From Prosopocoilus inquinatus (lineage: Eukaryota > Arthropoda > Insecta > Coleoptera > Lucanidae): a stretch of 64,000 nucleotides of DNA. Shown one piece after another: positions 26,126 to 40,666 of this stretch. The notes beneath the pieces are model-generated. The model saw only the letters and a list, made by a program, of their open reading frames with translations. It searched no databases and was not told where the DNA came from. The stretch's first letter is position 1. Every line of letters starts with the position of its first letter. The translations under genes were made by a program, and so were the position numbers. The DNA lies in assembly GCA_036172665.1 (NCBI GenBank), contig CM069873.1:35516001-35580000 (forward strand). Direction: 5' to 3'.

Positions 26126-26465
26126 CACGTACTAGCGCTGCTCTTGTGATATATCTAATCGATCCTTACTCATCTATCATGTTATTTGACGTTTGGATGG
26201 ACTCCAGTAACTCTGATGTGATGTACAAAGTTTTCGGACGCAGCAGAAGCTGGAAATAGTTTTAACCGAAACAACACGTATTAGCGTTGTTCCTGTGATG
26301 TATCTAATCGATCCTTATTTATCTATCATGTTATTTGACGTTTCGATGCACTCTAGTAACTCTGATGTGAGATACGAAGTTTTTGGACGCAGCAGGAGCT
26401 GGAAATAATTTTAAACGAAACAATAAGTATTAGCGTTGTTCCTGTGATGTATCTAATAGATCCTT
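26126..26465. repeat. Monomers between blocks A and C
   Basis: About two monomers, including one with TACTAGCGCTGCTC and TGATGTACAAAG (a type seen near 6745 and 12430) and one with CGATGCACTC. They are in normal register. Confidence 0.8.
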
Positions 26466-29400
26466 ATTTATTTATCATGTTATTTGACGTATCGATGGAC
26501 TGTAGTAACTCTGATGTGAGATAAGAAGTTTTTGGGCGCAGCAGGACCTGGAAATAGTTTTAAAGGAAGCAACACGTATTAGCGTTGTTCCTGTGATGTA
26601 TCTAATAGATCCTTACTTAGCTACTATGTTATTTGAAGTTTCGATGGACTCCAGTAACTCTAATGTGAGATACGAAATTTTCGGACGCAGCAGAAGCTGG
26701 AATTAGTTTTAAACGAAACAACACGCATTAGCGTTGTTCCTGTGATGTATGTAATCGATCCTTACTCATCTATCATGTTATTTGACGTTTCGATGGACTC
26801 CAGTAACTCTAATGTGAGATACGAAATTTTCGGGCGCAGCAGAAGCTGGAAATAGTGTTAAACGAAATAACACGCATTAACGTTGTTCCTGTGATGTATC
26901 TAATCGATCCTTACTCATCTATCATGTTATTTGACGTTTCGATGGACTCCAGTATCTCTAATGTGAGATACGAAATTTTCGGACGCAGCAGAAGCTGGAA
27001 ATAGTTTTAAACGAAACAGCACGCATTAGCGTTGTTCCTGTGATGTGTCTAATCGATCCTTACTCATCTATCATGTTATTTGACGTTTCGATGGACTCTA
27101 GTAACTCTGATGTGAGATACGAAGTTTTTGGACGCAGCAGGAGCTGGAAATAGTTTTAAACGAAGCAACACGTATTAGCGTTGTTCCTGTGATGTATCTA
27201 ATCGATCCTTACTCATCTATCATTTTATTTGACGTTTGGATATACTACAGTAACTCTGATGTGAGATACAAAGTTTACGGACGCAGCAGAAGCTGGAAAT
27301 AGTTTTAAACGAAACAACACGCATTACCGTTGTTCCTGTGATGTATCTAATCGATCCTTACTCATCTATCATGTTATTTGGCGTTTCGATGGACTCCAGT
27401 AACTCTGATGTGAGATACAAAGTTCTCGGACGCAGCTGAAACTAGAAATAGTCTTAAACGAAACAACACGCATTAGCGTTGTTCCTGTGATGTATTTAAT
27501 CGATCCTTACTCATCTATCATGTTATTTGACGTTTGAATGGACTCCAGTAACTCTGATGTGAGATACAAAGCTCTCGGACGCAGCAGAAGCTGGAAATAC
27601 TTTTAAACGAAGCAACACGCATTAGCGTTGTTCTTGTGATGTATCTAATCGATCCTTACTCATCTATCATGTTATTTGACGTTTCGATGGACTCCAGTAA
27701 CTCTATTGTTAGATACGAAATTTTCGGACGCAGCAGATGCTGGAAATAGTTTTAAACGAAACAACACGCATTAGCATTGTTCCTGTGATGTATCTAATCG
27801 ATCCTTACTCATCTATCATGTTATTTGGCGTTTCGATGGACTCCAGTAACTTTGATGTGAGATACGAAGTTCTCGGACGCAGCTGAAGCTGGAAATTGTT
27901 TTAAATGAAACAACACGTATTAGCGTTGTTCCTGTGATGTATCTAATCGATTCTTACTCATCTGTCATGTTATTTGACGTTTGGATGGACTCCAGTAACT
28001 CTGATGTGAGATACAAAGTATTCGGACGCAGCAGAAGCTCGAGATAGTTTTAAACGATACAACACGCATTAGCGTTGTTCCTGTGATGTATCTAATCGAT
28101 CCTTACTCATCTATCAAGTTATTTGATGTTTCGATGGACTCTAGTAACTCTGATGTGAGATACGAAGTTTTTGGACGCAGCAGGAGCTGGAAATAGTTTT
28201 AAACGAAACAACACGTATTAGCGTTGTTCCTGTGATGTATCTAATCGATCCTTATTTATCTATCATGTTATTTGACGTATCGATGGACTCTAGTAACTCT
28301 GATGTGACATACGAAGTTTTTGGGCGCAGCAGGAGCTGGAAATAGTTTTAAAAGAAGCAACACGTATTAGCGTTGTTCCTGTGATGTATCTAATCGATCC
28401 TTACTTAGCTACTATGTTATTTGACGTTTCGATGGACTCCAGTAACTCTAATGTGAGATACGAAATTTTCGGACGCAGCAGAAGCTGGAAATAGTTTTAA
28501 ACGAAACAACACGCATTAGCGTTGTTCCTGTGATGTATCTAATCGATCCTTACTCATCTATCATGATATTTGACGTTTGAATGGACTCCAGTAACTCTGA
28601 TGTGAGATACAAAGTTCTCGGACGCAGCAGAAGCTGGAAATACTTTTAAACGAAACAACACGCATTAGCGTTGTTCCTGTGATGTATCTAATCGATCCTT
28701 ACTCATCTATCATTATATTTGACGTTTGGATGTACTACAGTAACTCTGATGTGAGATACAAAGTTTACGGACGCAGCAGAAGTTGGAAATAGTTTTAATC
28801 GAAACAACACGCATTAGCGTTGTCCCTGTGATGTATCTAATCGATCCTTACTCATCTATCATGTTATTTGGCGTCTCGATGGACTCCAGTAACTCTGATG
28901 TGAGATACAAAGTTTTCGGACGCAGCAGAAGCTGGAAATAGTTTTAAACGAAACAACACGCATTAGCGTTGTTCCTGTGATGTATCTAATCGATCCTTAC
29001 TCATCTATCATGTTATTTGGCGTTTCGATGGACTCCAGAAACTTTGATGTGAGATACGAAGTTCTCGGACGCAGCTGAAGCTGGAAATAGTTTTAAATGA
29101 AACAACACGTACTAGCGTTGTTCCTGTGATATATCTAATCGATCCTTACTCATCTATCATGTTATTTGGCGTTTCGATGGACTCCAGAAACTTTGATGTG
29201 AGATACGAAGTTCTCGGACGCAGCTGAAGCTGGAAATAGTTTTAAATGAAACAACACGTACTAGCGTTGTTCCTGTGATGTATCTAATCGATCCTTACTC
29301 ATCTATCATGTTGTTTGGCGTCTCGATGGACTCCAGTAACTCTGATGTGAGATACGAAGTTTTTGGACGCAGCAGGAGCTGGAAATAGTTTTAAACGAAA

Positions 29401-30190
29401 CAACACGCATTAGCGTTGTTCCTGTGATGTATCTAATCGATCCTTACTCATCTATCATGTTATTTGGCGTCTCGATGGACTCCAGTAACTCTGATGTGAG
29501 ATACAAAGTTTTCGGACGCAGCAGAAGCTGGAAATAGTTTTAAACGAAACAACACGCATTAGCGTTGTTCCTGTGATGTATCTAATCGATCCTTACTCAT
29601 CTATCATGTTATTTGGCGTTTCGATGGACTCCAGAAACTTTGATGTGAGATACGAAGTTCTCGGACGCAGCTGAAGCTGGAAATAGTTTTAAATGAAACA
29701 ACACGTACTAGCGTTGTTCCTGTGATATATCTAATCGATCCTTACTCATCTATCATGTTATTTGGCGTTTCGATGGACTCCAGAAACTTTGATGTGAGAT
29801 ACGAAGTTCTCGGACGCAGCAGAAGCTGGAAATACTTTTAAACGAAACAACACGCATTAGCGTTGTTCCTGTGATGTATCTAATCGATCCTTACTCATCT
29901 ATCATGTTATTTGGCGTCACGATGGACTCCAGTAACTCTGATGTGAGGTACAAAGTTTTCGGACGCAGCAGAAGCTGGAAATAGTTTTAAAGGAAACAAC
30001 ACGCATTAGCGTTGTTCCTGTGATGTATCTAATGGATCCTTACTCATCTATCATGTTATTTGACGTTTCGATGGACTCTAGTAACTCTGATGTGAGATAC
30101 GAAGTTTTTGGACGCAGCAGGAGCTGGAAATAGTTTTAAACGAAACAACACGTATTAGCGTTGTTCCTGTGATGTATCTAATCGATCCTT
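26466..30190. repeat. 25-monomer block C, copy 1
   Basis: A unit of exactly 25 x 149 = 3725 bp, followed at once by a second copy. Markers 3725 bp apart: GATAAGAAG (26521/30246), CAGAAGTTGG (28781/32506) and TCATGTTGTTTGG (29306/33031). I noticed about ten private differences between the copies, for example ATCAAGTTATTT against ATCAGGTTATTT, AAAGCTCTCGG against AAAGTTCTCGG, and GGCGTCACG against GGCGTCTCG. There is no length change over the whole block. Confidence 0.94.
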
Positions 30191-33100
30191 ATTTATTTAT
30201 CATGTTATTTGACGTATCGATGGACTGTAGTAACTCTGATGTGAGATAAGAAGTTTTTGGGCGCAGCAGGACCTGGAAATAGTTTTAAAGGAAGCAACAC
30301 GTATTAGCGTTGTTCCTGTGATGTATCTAATAGATCCTTACTTAGCTACTATGTTATTTGACGTTTCGATGGACTCCAGTAACTCTAATGTGAGATACGA
30401 AATTTTCGGACGCAGCAGAAGCTGGAATTAGTTTTAAACGAAACAACACGCATTAGCGTTGTTCCTGTGATGTATGTAATCGATCCTTACTCATCTATCA
30501 TGTTATTTGACGTTTCGATGGACTCCAGTAACTCTAATGTGAGATACGAAATTTTCGGGCGCAGCAGAAGCTGGAAATAGTGTTAAACGAAACAACACGC
30601 ATTAACGTTGTTCCTGTGATGTATCTAATCGATCCTTACTCATCTATCATGTTATTTGACGTTTCGATGGACTCCAGTATCTCTAATGTGAGATACGAAA
30701 TTTTCGGACGCAGCAGAAGCTGGAAATAGTTTTAAACGAAACAGCACGCATTAGCGTTGTTCCTGTGATGTGTCTAATCGATCCTTACTCATCTATCATG
30801 TTATTTGACGTTTCGATGGACTCTAGTAACTCTGATGTGAGATACGAAGTTTTTGGACGCAGCAGGAGCTGGAAATAGTTTTAAACGAAGCAACACGTAT
30901 TAGCGTTGTTCCTGTGATGTATCTAATCGATCCTTACTCATCTATCATTTTATTTGACGTTTGGATATACTACAGTAACTCTGATGTGAGATACAAAGTT
31001 TACGGACGCAGCAGAAGCTGGAAATAGTTTTAAACGAAACAACACGCATTACCGTTGTTCCTGTGATGTATCTAATCGATCCTTACTCATCTATCATGTT
31101 ATTTGGCGTTTCGATGGACTCCAGTAACTCTGATGTGAGATACAAAGTTCTCGGACGCAGCTGAAACTAGAAATAGTCTTAAACGAAACAACACGCATTA
31201 GCGTTGTTCCTGTGATGTATTTAATCGATCCTTACTCATCTATCATGTTATTTGACGTTTGAATGGACTCCAGTAACTCTGATGTGAGATACAAAGTTCT
31301 CGGACGCAGCAGAAGCTGGAAATACTTTTAAACGAAACAACACGCATTAGCGTTGTTCTTGTGATGTATCTAATCGATCCTTACTCATCTATCATGTTAT
31401 TTGACGTTTCGATGGACTCCAGTAACTCTATTGTTAGATACGAAATTTTCGGACGCAGCAGATGCTGGAAATAGTTTTAAACGAAACAACACGCATTAGC
31501 ATTGTTCCTGTGATGTATCTAATCGATCCTTACTCATCTATCATGTTATTTGGCGTTTCGATGGACTCCAGTAACTTTGATGTGAGATACGAAGTTCTCG
31601 GACGCAGCTGAAGCTGGAAATAGTTTTAAATGAAACAACACGTATTAGCGTTGTTCCTGTGATGTATCTAATCGATTCTTACTCATCTGTCATGTTATTT
31701 GACGTTTGGATGGACTCCAGTAACTCTGATGTGAGATACAAAGTATTCGGACGCAGCAGAAGCTCGAGATAGTTTTAAACGATACAACACGCATTAGCGT
31801 TGTTCCTGTGATGTATCTAATCGATCCTTACTCATCTATCAGGTTATTTGATGTTTCGATGGACTCTAGTAACTCTGATGTGAGATACGAAGTTTTTGGA
31901 CGCAGCAGGAGCTGGAAATAGTTTTAAACGAAACAACACGTATTAGCGTTGTTCCTGTGATGTATCTAATCGATCCTTATTTATCTATCATGTTATTTGA
32001 CGTATCGATGGACTCTAGTAACTCTGATGTGACATACGAAGTTTCTGGGCGCAGCAGGAGCTGGAAATAGTTTTAAAAGAAGCAACACGTATTAGCGTTG
32101 TTCCTGTGATGTATCTAATCGATCCTTACTTAGCTACTATGTTATTTGACGTTTCGATGGACTCCAGTAACTCTAATGTGAGATACGAAATTTTCGGACG
32201 CAGCAGAAGCTGGAAATAGTTTTAAACGAAACAACACGCATTAGCGTTGTTCCTGTGATGTATCTAATCGATCCTTACTCATCTATCATGATATTTGACG
32301 TTTGAATGGACTCCAGTAACTCTGATGTGAGATACAAAGTTCTCGGACGCAGCAGAAGCTGGAAATACTTTTAAACGAAACAACACGCATTAGCGTTGTT
32401 CCTGTGATGTATCTAATCGATCCTTACTCATCTATCATTATATTTGACGTTTGGATGTACTACAGTAACTCTGATGTGAGATACAAAGTTTACGGACGCA
32501 GCAGAAGTTGGAAATAGTTTTAATCGAAACAACACGCATTAGCGTTGTCCCTGTGATGTATCTAATCGATCCTTACTCATCTATCATGTTATTTGGCGTC
32601 TCGATGGACTCCAGTAACTCTGATGTGAGATACAAAGTTTTCGGACGCAGCAGAAGCTGGAAATAGTTTTAAACGAAACAACACGCATTAGCGTTGTTCC
32701 TGTGATGTATCTAATCGATCCTTACTCATCTATCATGTTATTTGGCGTTTCGATGGACTCCAGAAACTTTGATGTGAGATACGAAGTTCTCGGACGCAGC
32801 TGAAGCTGGAAATAGTTTTAAATGAAACAACACGTACTAGCGTTGTTCCTGTGATATATCTAATCGATCCTTACTCATCTATCATGTTATTTGGCGTTTC
32901 GATGGACTCCAGAAACTTTGATGTGAGATACGAAGTTCTCGGACGCAGCTGAAGCTGGAAATAGTTTAAAATGAAACAACACGTACTAGCGTTGTTCCTG
33001 TGATGTATCTAATCGATCCTTACTCATCTATCATGTTGTTTGGCGTCTCGATGGACTCCAGTAACTCTGATGTGAGATACGAAGTTTTTGGACGCAGCAG

Positions 33101-33915
33101 GAGCTGGAAATAGTTTTAAACGAAACAACACGCATTAGCGTTGTTCCTGTGATGTATCTAATCGATCCTTACTCATCTATCATGTTATTTGGCGTCTCGA
33201 TGGACTCCAGTAACTCTGATGTGAGATACAAAGTTTTCGGACGCAGCAGAAGCTGGAAATAGTTTTAAACGAAACAACACGCATTAGCGTTGTTCCTGTG
33301 ATGTATCTAATCGATCCTTACTCATCTATCATGTTATTTGGCGTTTCGATGGACTCCAGAAACTTTGATGTGAGATACGAAGTTCTCGGACGCAGCTGAA
33401 GCTGGAAATAGTTTTAAATGAAACAACACGTACTAGCGTTGTTCCTGTGATATATCTAATCGATCCTTACTCATCTATCATGTTATTTGGCGTTTCGATG
33501 GACTCCAGAAACTTTGATGTGAGATACGAAGTTCTCGGACGCAGCAGAAGCTGGAAATACTTTTAAACGAAACAACACGCATTAGCGTTGTTCCTGTGAT
33601 GTATCTAATCGATCCTTACTCATCTATCATGTTATTTGGCGTCTCGATGGACTCCAGTAACTCTGATGTGAGGTACAAAGTTTTCGGACGCAGCAGAAGC
33701 TGGAAATAGTTTTAAATGAAACAACACGCATTAGCGTTGTTCCTGTGATGTATCTAATGGATCCTTACTCATCTATCATGTTATTTGACGTTTCGATGGA
33801 CTCTAGTAACTCTGATGTGAGATACGAAGTTTTTGGACGCAGCAGGAGCTGGAAATAGTTTTAAACGAAACAACACGTATTAGCGTTGTTCCTGTGATGT
33901 ATCTAATCGATCCTT
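30191..33915. repeat. 25-monomer block C, copy 2
   Basis: Second copy, back to back with the first and exactly the same length. It carries AGTTTAAAATG near 32965 where copy 1 has AGTTTTAAATG. The partial third copy (36890-38413) shares AGTTTAAAATG, so that fragment was derived from this copy rather than from copy 1. Confidence 0.94.
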
Positions 33916-33966
33916 ACTCATCTATCATGTTATTTGACGTTTGGATGGACTCCAGTAACTCTGATG

Positions 33967-34115
33967 TGAGATACAATGTTCTCGGACGCAGCAGAAGCTG
34001 GAAATAGTTTTGAACGAAACAACACGTATTAGCGTTGTTCCTGTGATGTATCTAATCGATCCTTACTCATCTATCATGTTATTTGACGTTTGGATAGACT
34101 CCAGTAACTCTGATG
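33967..34115 (+). repeat. Marker monomer type GATACAATGTTCTCGG
   Basis: First seen here and absent from the left half. It recurs near 35160, 38290, 39780, 43820, 44270, 45900, 47097, 47398, 47834 and 60050. From 43.8 kb to 47.9 kb it is paired with CAGCAGATGCTGG. Confidence 0.8.
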
Positions 34116-34860
34116 TGAGATACAAAGTATTCGGACGCAGCAGAAGCTGGAAATAGTTTTAAACGAAACAACACGCATTAGCGTTGTTCCTGTGATGTAT
34201 CTAATCGATCCTTACTCATCTATCATGTTATTTGGCGTTTCGATGGACTCCAGAAACTCTGATGTGAGATAAAAAGTTCTCGGACGCAGCAGAAGCTGGA
34301 AATAGTTTTGAACGAAACAACACGCATTAGCGTTGTTCCTGTGATGTATCTAATCGATCCTTACTCATCTATCATTATATTTGACGTTTGGATGGACTAC
34401 AGTAATTCTGATGTGAGATACAAAGTTTACGGACGCAGCAGAAGCTGGAAATAGTTTTAATCGAAACAACACGCATTAGCGTTGTTCCTGTGATGTATCT
34501 AATCGATCCTTACTCATTTATCATGTTATTTGGCGTCTCGATGGACTCCAGTAACTCTGATGTGAGATACAAAGTTTTCGGACGCAGCAGAAGCTGGAAA
34601 TAGATTTAAACGAAACAACACGCATTAGCGTTGTTCCTGTGATGTATCTAATCGATCCTTACTCATCTATCATGTTATTTGGCGTTTCGATGGACTCCAG
34701 AAACTTTGATGTGAGATACGAAGTTCTCGGACGCAGCTGAAGCTGGAAATAGTTTTAAATGAAACAACACGTACTAGCGTTGTTCCTGTGATATATCTAA
34801 TCGATCCTTACTCATCTATCATGTTATTTGACGTTTCGATGGACTCTAGTAACTCTGATG

Positions 34861-35009
34861 TGAGATACGAAATTTTCGATCGTAGCAGAATCTGGAAATA
34901 GTTTTAAATGAAACAACACGCATTAGCGTTGTTCCTGTGATGTATCTAATGGATCCTTACTCATCTATCATGTTATTTGACGTTTCGATGGACTCTAGTA
35001 TCTCTGATG
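34861..35009 (+). repeat. Marker monomer type TTTTCGATCGTAGCAGAATC
   Basis: First seen here. It recurs near 36361, 41870, 55880, 56775, 58115, 59010, 60646, 61540 and 62435. A derived version with AATCGGGAAATAG instead of AATCTGGAAATAG occurs only after 55.8 kb (55891, 58126, 60657 and 61551), so it is the youngest branch I can follow. Confidence 0.82.
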
Positions 35010-36889
35010 TGAGATACGAAGTTTTTGGACGCAGCAGGAGCTGGAAATAGTTTTAAACGAAACAACACGTATTAGCGTTGTTCCTGTGATGTATCTAATC
35101 GATCCTTACTCATCTATCATGTTATTTGACGTTTGGATGGACTCCAGTAACTCTGATGTGAGATACAATGTTCTCGGACGCAGCAGAAGCTGGAAATAGT
35201 TTTGAACGAAACAACACGTATTAGCGTTGTTCCTGTGATGTATCTAATCGATCCTTACTCATCTATCATGTTATTTGACGTTTGGATAGACTCCAGTAAC
35301 TCTGATGTGAGATACAAAGTATTCGGACGCAGCAGAAGCTGGAAATAGTTTTAAACGAAACAACACGCATTAGCGTTGTTCCTGTGATGTATCTAATCGA
35401 TCTTTACTCATCTATCATGTTATTTGGCGTTTCGATGGACTCCAGAAACTCTGATGTGAGATAAAAAGTTCTCGGACGCAGCAGAAGCTGGAAATAGTTT
35501 TGAACGAAACAACACGCATTAGCGTTGTTCCTGTGATGTATCTAATCGATCCTTACTCATCTATCATTATATTTGACGTTTGGATGGACTACAGTAACTC
35601 TGATGTGAGATACAAAGTTTACGGACGCAGCAGAAGCTGGAAATAGTTTTAAACGAAACAACACGCATTACCGTTGTTCCTGTGATGTATCTAATCGATC
35701 CTTACTCATCTATCATTTTATTTGACGTTTGAATGGACTCCAGTAACTCTGATGTGAGATACAAAGTTCTCGGACGCAGCAGAAGCTGGAAATACTTTTA
35801 AACGAAACAACACGCATTAGCGTTGTTCCTGTGATGTATCTAATCGATCCTTACTCATCTATCATTATATTTGACGTTTGGATGGACTACAGTAATTCTG
35901 ATGTGAGATACAAAGTTTACGGACGCAGCAGAAGCTGGAAATAGTTTTAATCGAAACAACACGCATTAGCGTTGTTCCTGTGATGTATCTAATCGATCCT
36001 TACTCATTTATCATGTTATTTGGCGTCTCGATGGACTCCAGTAACTCTGATGTGAGATACAAAGTTTTCGGACGCAGCAGAAGCTGGAAATAGATTTAAA
36101 CGAAACAACACGCATTAGCGTTGTTCCTGTGATGTATCTAATCGATCCTTACTCATCTATCATGTTATTTGGCGTTTCGATGGACTCCAGAAACTTTGAT
36201 GTGAGATACGAAGTTCTCGGACGCAGCTGAAGCTGGAAATAGTTTTAAATGAAACAACACGTACTAGCGTTGTTCCTGTGATATATCTAATCGATCCTTA
36301 CTCATCTATCATGTTATTTGACGTTTCGATGGACTCTAGTAACTCTGATGTGAGATACGAAATTTTCGATCGTAGCAGAATCTGGAAATAGTTTTAAATG
36401 AAACAACACGCATTAGCGTTGTTCCTGTGATGTATCTAATCGATCCTTACTCATCTATCATGTTATTTGACGTTTGGATGGACTCCAGTAACTCTGATGT
36501 GAGATACAAAGTTCTCGGACGCAGCAGAAGCTGGAAATAGTTTTGAACGAAACAACACGTATTAGCGTTGTTCCTGTGATGTATCTAATCGATCCTTACT
36601 CATCTATCATTTTATTTGACGTTTGGATGGACTCCAGTAACTCTGATGTGAGATACAAAGTTTTCGGACGCAGCAGAAGCTGGAAATAGTTTTAAACGAA
36701 ACAACACGCATTACCGTTGTTCCTGTGATGTATCTAATCGATCCTTACTCATCTATCATGTTATTTGACGTTTGGATGGACTCCAGTAACTCTGATGTGA
36801 GGTACAAAGTTTTCGGACGCAGCAGAAGCTGGAAATAGTTTTAAATGAAACAACACGCATTAGCGTTGTTCCTGTGATGTATCTAATGG

Positions 36890-38413
36890 ATCCTTACTCA
36901 TCTATCATGTTATTTGGCGTCTCGATGGACTCCAGTAACTCTGATGTGAGATACAAAGTTTTCGGACGCAGCAGAAGCTGGAAATAGTTTTAAACGAAAC
37001 AACACGCATTAGCGTTGTTCCTGTGATGTATCTAATCGATTCTTACTCATCTATCATGTTATTTGGCGTTTCGATGGACTCCAGAAACTTTGATGTGAGA
37101 TACGAAGTTCTCGGACGCAGCTGAAGCTGGAAATAGTTTTAAATGAAACAACACGTACTAGCGTTGTTCCTGTGATATATCTAATCGATCCTTACTCATC
37201 TATCATGTTATTTGGCGTTTCGATGGACTCCAGAAACTTTGATGTGAGATACGAAGTTCTCGGACGCAGCTGAAGCTGGAAATAGTTTAAAATGAAACAA
37301 CACGTACTAGCGTTGTTCCTGTGATGTATCTAATCGATCCTTACTCATCTATCATGTTGTTTGGCGTCTCGATGGACTCCAGTAACTCTGATGTGAGATA
37401 CGAAGTTTTTGGACGCAGCAGGAGCTGGAAATAGTTTTAAACGAAACAACACGCATTAGCGTTGTTCCTGTGATGTATCTAATCGATCCTTACTCATCTA
37501 TCATGTTATTTGGCGTCTCGATGGACTCCAGTAACTCTGATGTGAGATACAAAGTTTTCGGACGCAGCAGAAGCTGGAAATAGTTTTAAACGAAACAACA
37601 CGCATTAGCGTTGTTCCTGTGATGTATCTAATCGATCCTTACTCATCTATCATGTTATTTGGCGTTTCGATGGACTCCAGAAACTTTGATGTGAGATACG
37701 AAGTTCTCGGACGCAGCTGAAGCTGGAAATAGTTTTAAATGAAACAACACGTACTAGCGTTGTTCCTGTGATATATCTAATCGATCCTTACTCATCTATC
37801 ATGTTATTTGGCGTTTCGATGGACTCCAGAAACTTTGATGTGAGATACGAAGTTCTCGGACGCAGCAGAAGCTGGAAATACTTTTAAACGAAACAACACG
37901 CATTAGCGTTGTTCCTGTGATGTATCTAATCGATCCTTACTCATCTATCATGTTATTTGGCGTCTCGATGGACTCCAGTAACTCTGATGTGAGGTACAAA
38001 GTTTTCGGACGCAGCAGAAGCTGGAAATAGTTTTAAATGAAACAACACGCATTAGCGTTGTTCCTGTGATGTATCTAATGGATCCTTACTCATCTATCAT
38101 GTTATTTGACGTTTCGATGGACTCTAGTAACTCTGATGTGAGATACGAAGTTTTTGGACGCAGCAGGAGCTGGAAATAGTTTTAAACGAAACAACACGTA
38201 TTAGCGTTGTTCCTGTGATGTATCTAATCGATCCTTACTCATCTATCATGTTATTTGACGTTTGGATGGACTCCAGTAACTCTGATGTGAGATACAATGT
38301 TCTCGGACGCAGCAGAAGCTGGAAATAGTTTTGAACGAAACAACACGTATTAGCGTTGTTCCTGTGATGTATCTAATCGATCCTTACTCATCTATCATGT
38401 TATTTGACGTTTG
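36890..38413. repeat. Partial third copy of block C
   Basis: Matches about 32570-34092 at an offset of exactly 4321 bp (29 monomers), as shown by TCATGTTGTTTGG at 33031 and 37352. It shares AGTTTAAAATG with block C copy 2. It ends where the source has TGGATAGACT/AAAGTATTCGG and this copy has TGGATGGACT/AAAGTTTTCGG. Confidence 0.9.
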
Positions 38414-40664
38414 GATGGACTCCAGTAACTCTGATGTGAGATACAAAGTTTTCGGACGCAGCAGAAGCTGGAAATAGTTTTAAACGAAACAACACGCATT
38501 ACCGTTGTTCCTGTGATGTATCTAATCGATCCTTACTCATCTATCATGTTATTTGACGTTTGGATGGACTCCAGTAACTCTGATGTGAGGTACAAAGTTT
38601 TCGGACGCAGCAGAAGCTGGAAATAGTTTTAAATGAAACAACACGCATTAGCGTTGTTCCTGTGATGTATCTAATGGATCCTTACTCATCTATCATGTTA
38701 TTTGACGTTTCGATGGACTCTAGTAACTCTGATGTGAGATACGAAGTTTTTGGACGCAGCAGGAGCTGGAAATAGTTTTAAACGAAACAACACGCATTAG
38801 CGTTGTTCCTGTGATTTATCTAATCGATCCTTACTCATCTATCATGTTATTTGACGTTTCGATGGACACCAGTAACTCTAATGTGAGATACGAAATTTTC
38901 GGACGCAGCAGGAGCTGGAAATAGTTTTAAACGAAACAACACGCATTAGCGTTGTTCCTGTGATTTATCTAATCGATCCTTACTCATCTATCATGTTATT
39001 TGACGTTTGAATGGACTCCAGTAACTCTGATGTGAGATACAAAGTTCTCGGACGCAGCAGAAGCTGGAAATAGTTTTGAACGAAACAACACGTATTAGCG
39101 TTGTTCCTGTGATGTATCTAATCGATCCTTACTCATCTATCATGTTATTTGACGTTTCGATGGACACCAGTAACTCTAATGTGAGATACGAAATTTTCGG
39201 ACGCAGCAGGAGCTGGAAATAGTTTTAAACGAAACAACACGCATTAGCGTTGTTCCTGTGATTTATCTAATCGATCCTTACTCATCTATCATGTTATTTG
39301 ACGTTTGAATGGACTCCAGTAACTCTGATGTGAGATACAAAGTTCTCGGACGCAGCAGAAGCTGGAAATAGTTTTGAACGAAACAACACGCATTAGCGTT
39401 GTTCCTGTGATGTATCTAATCGATCCTTACTCATCTATCATGTTATTTGGCGTTTCGATGGACTCCAGAAACTCTGATGTGAGGTACAAAGTTTTCGGAC
39501 GCAGCAGAAGCTGGAAATAGTTTTAAATGAAACAACACGCATTAGCGTTGTTCCTGTGATGTATCTAATGGATCCTTACTCATCTATCATGTTATTTGAC
39601 GTTTCGATGGACTCTAGTAACTCTGATGTGAGATACGAAGTTTTTGGACGCAGCAGGAGCTTGAAATAGTTTTAAACGAAACAACACGTATTAGCGTTGT
39701 TCCTGTGATGTATCTAATCGATCCTTACTCATCTATCATGTTATTTGACGTTTGGATGGACTCCAGTAACTCTGATGTGAGATACAATGTTCTCGGACGC
39801 AGCAGAAGCTGGAAATAGTTTTGAACGAAACAACACGTATTAGCGTTGTTCCTGTGATGTATCTAATCGATCCTTACTCATCTATCATGTTATTTGACGT
39901 TTGGATGGACTCCAGTAACTCTGATGTGAGATACAAAGTATTCGGACGCAGCAGAAGCTGGAAATAGTTTTAAACGAAACAACACGCATTAGCGTTGTTC
40001 CTGTGATGTATCTAATCGATCCTTACTCATCTATCATGTTATTTGGCGTTTCGATGGACTCCAGTAACTCTGATGTGAGATACAAAGTTTTCGGACGCAG
40101 CAGAAGCTGGAAATAGTTTTGAACGAAACAACGCGTATTAGCGTTGTTCCTGTGATGTATCTAATCGATCCATACTCATCTATCATGTTATTTGGCGTTT
40201 CGATGGACTCCAGTAACTCTGATGTGAGATACAAAGTTCTCGGACGCAGCTGAAGCTAGAAATAGTTTTGAACGAAACAACACGTATTAGCGTTGTTCCT
40301 GTGATGTATCTAATCGATCCTTACTTATCTACTATGTTATTTGAAGTTTCGATGGACTCCAGTAACTCTGATGTGAGATACGAAATTTTCGAACGCAGCA
40401 GAATCTGGAAATAGTTTTAAATGAAACAACACGTATTAGCGTTGTTCCTGTGATGTATCTAATCGATCCTTACTTATCTATCATGTTATCTGACGTTTCG
40501 ATGGACTCCAGTAACTCTAATGTGAGATACGAAATTTTCGGGCGCAGCAGAAGCTGGAAATAGTTTTGAACGAAACAACACGTATTAGCGTTGTTCCTGT
40601 GATGTATCTAATCGATCCTTACTTATCTACTATGTTATTTGAAGTTTCGATGGACTCCAGTAAC

Positions 40665-40666
40665 TG
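40665..40666. other. 2-bp (CT) deletion
   Basis: AACTGATG again, but in a GAAATTTTCGAACG monomer type, not the AAAGTTCTCGG type of the block B copies. The related run at 51-52 kb keeps CTCT, so this is probably a separate event. Confidence 0.93.

Larger units (their letters stand above)
33916..36889. repeat. Region with 8-mer and 10-mer recurrences
   Basis: The left part repeats at 1192 bp (8 monomers): ATACAATGTT at 33971 and 35163, TGGATAGACT at 34091 and 35283. The right part repeats at 1490 bp (10 monomers): AGTAATTCTG at 34401 and 35891, TAGATTTAAA at 34601 and 36091, and CGATCGTAGCAG near 34880 and 36370. The step from 8 to 10 means two extra monomers lie near 35580-35860. This is also where the CGATCGTAGCAG and CAATGTTCTCGG monomer types first appear. 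Confidence 0.85.

Noticed and set aside
40034..40234. 66-codon open frame on the minus strand
   Set aside because: It runs through 1.35 satellite monomers. It is longer than its neighbours only because T to A at about 40172 (CCATACTC for CCTTACTC) removes a TAA present in other monomers on this strand. There is no domain, no codon bias and no conserved frame; 149 is not a multiple of 3.
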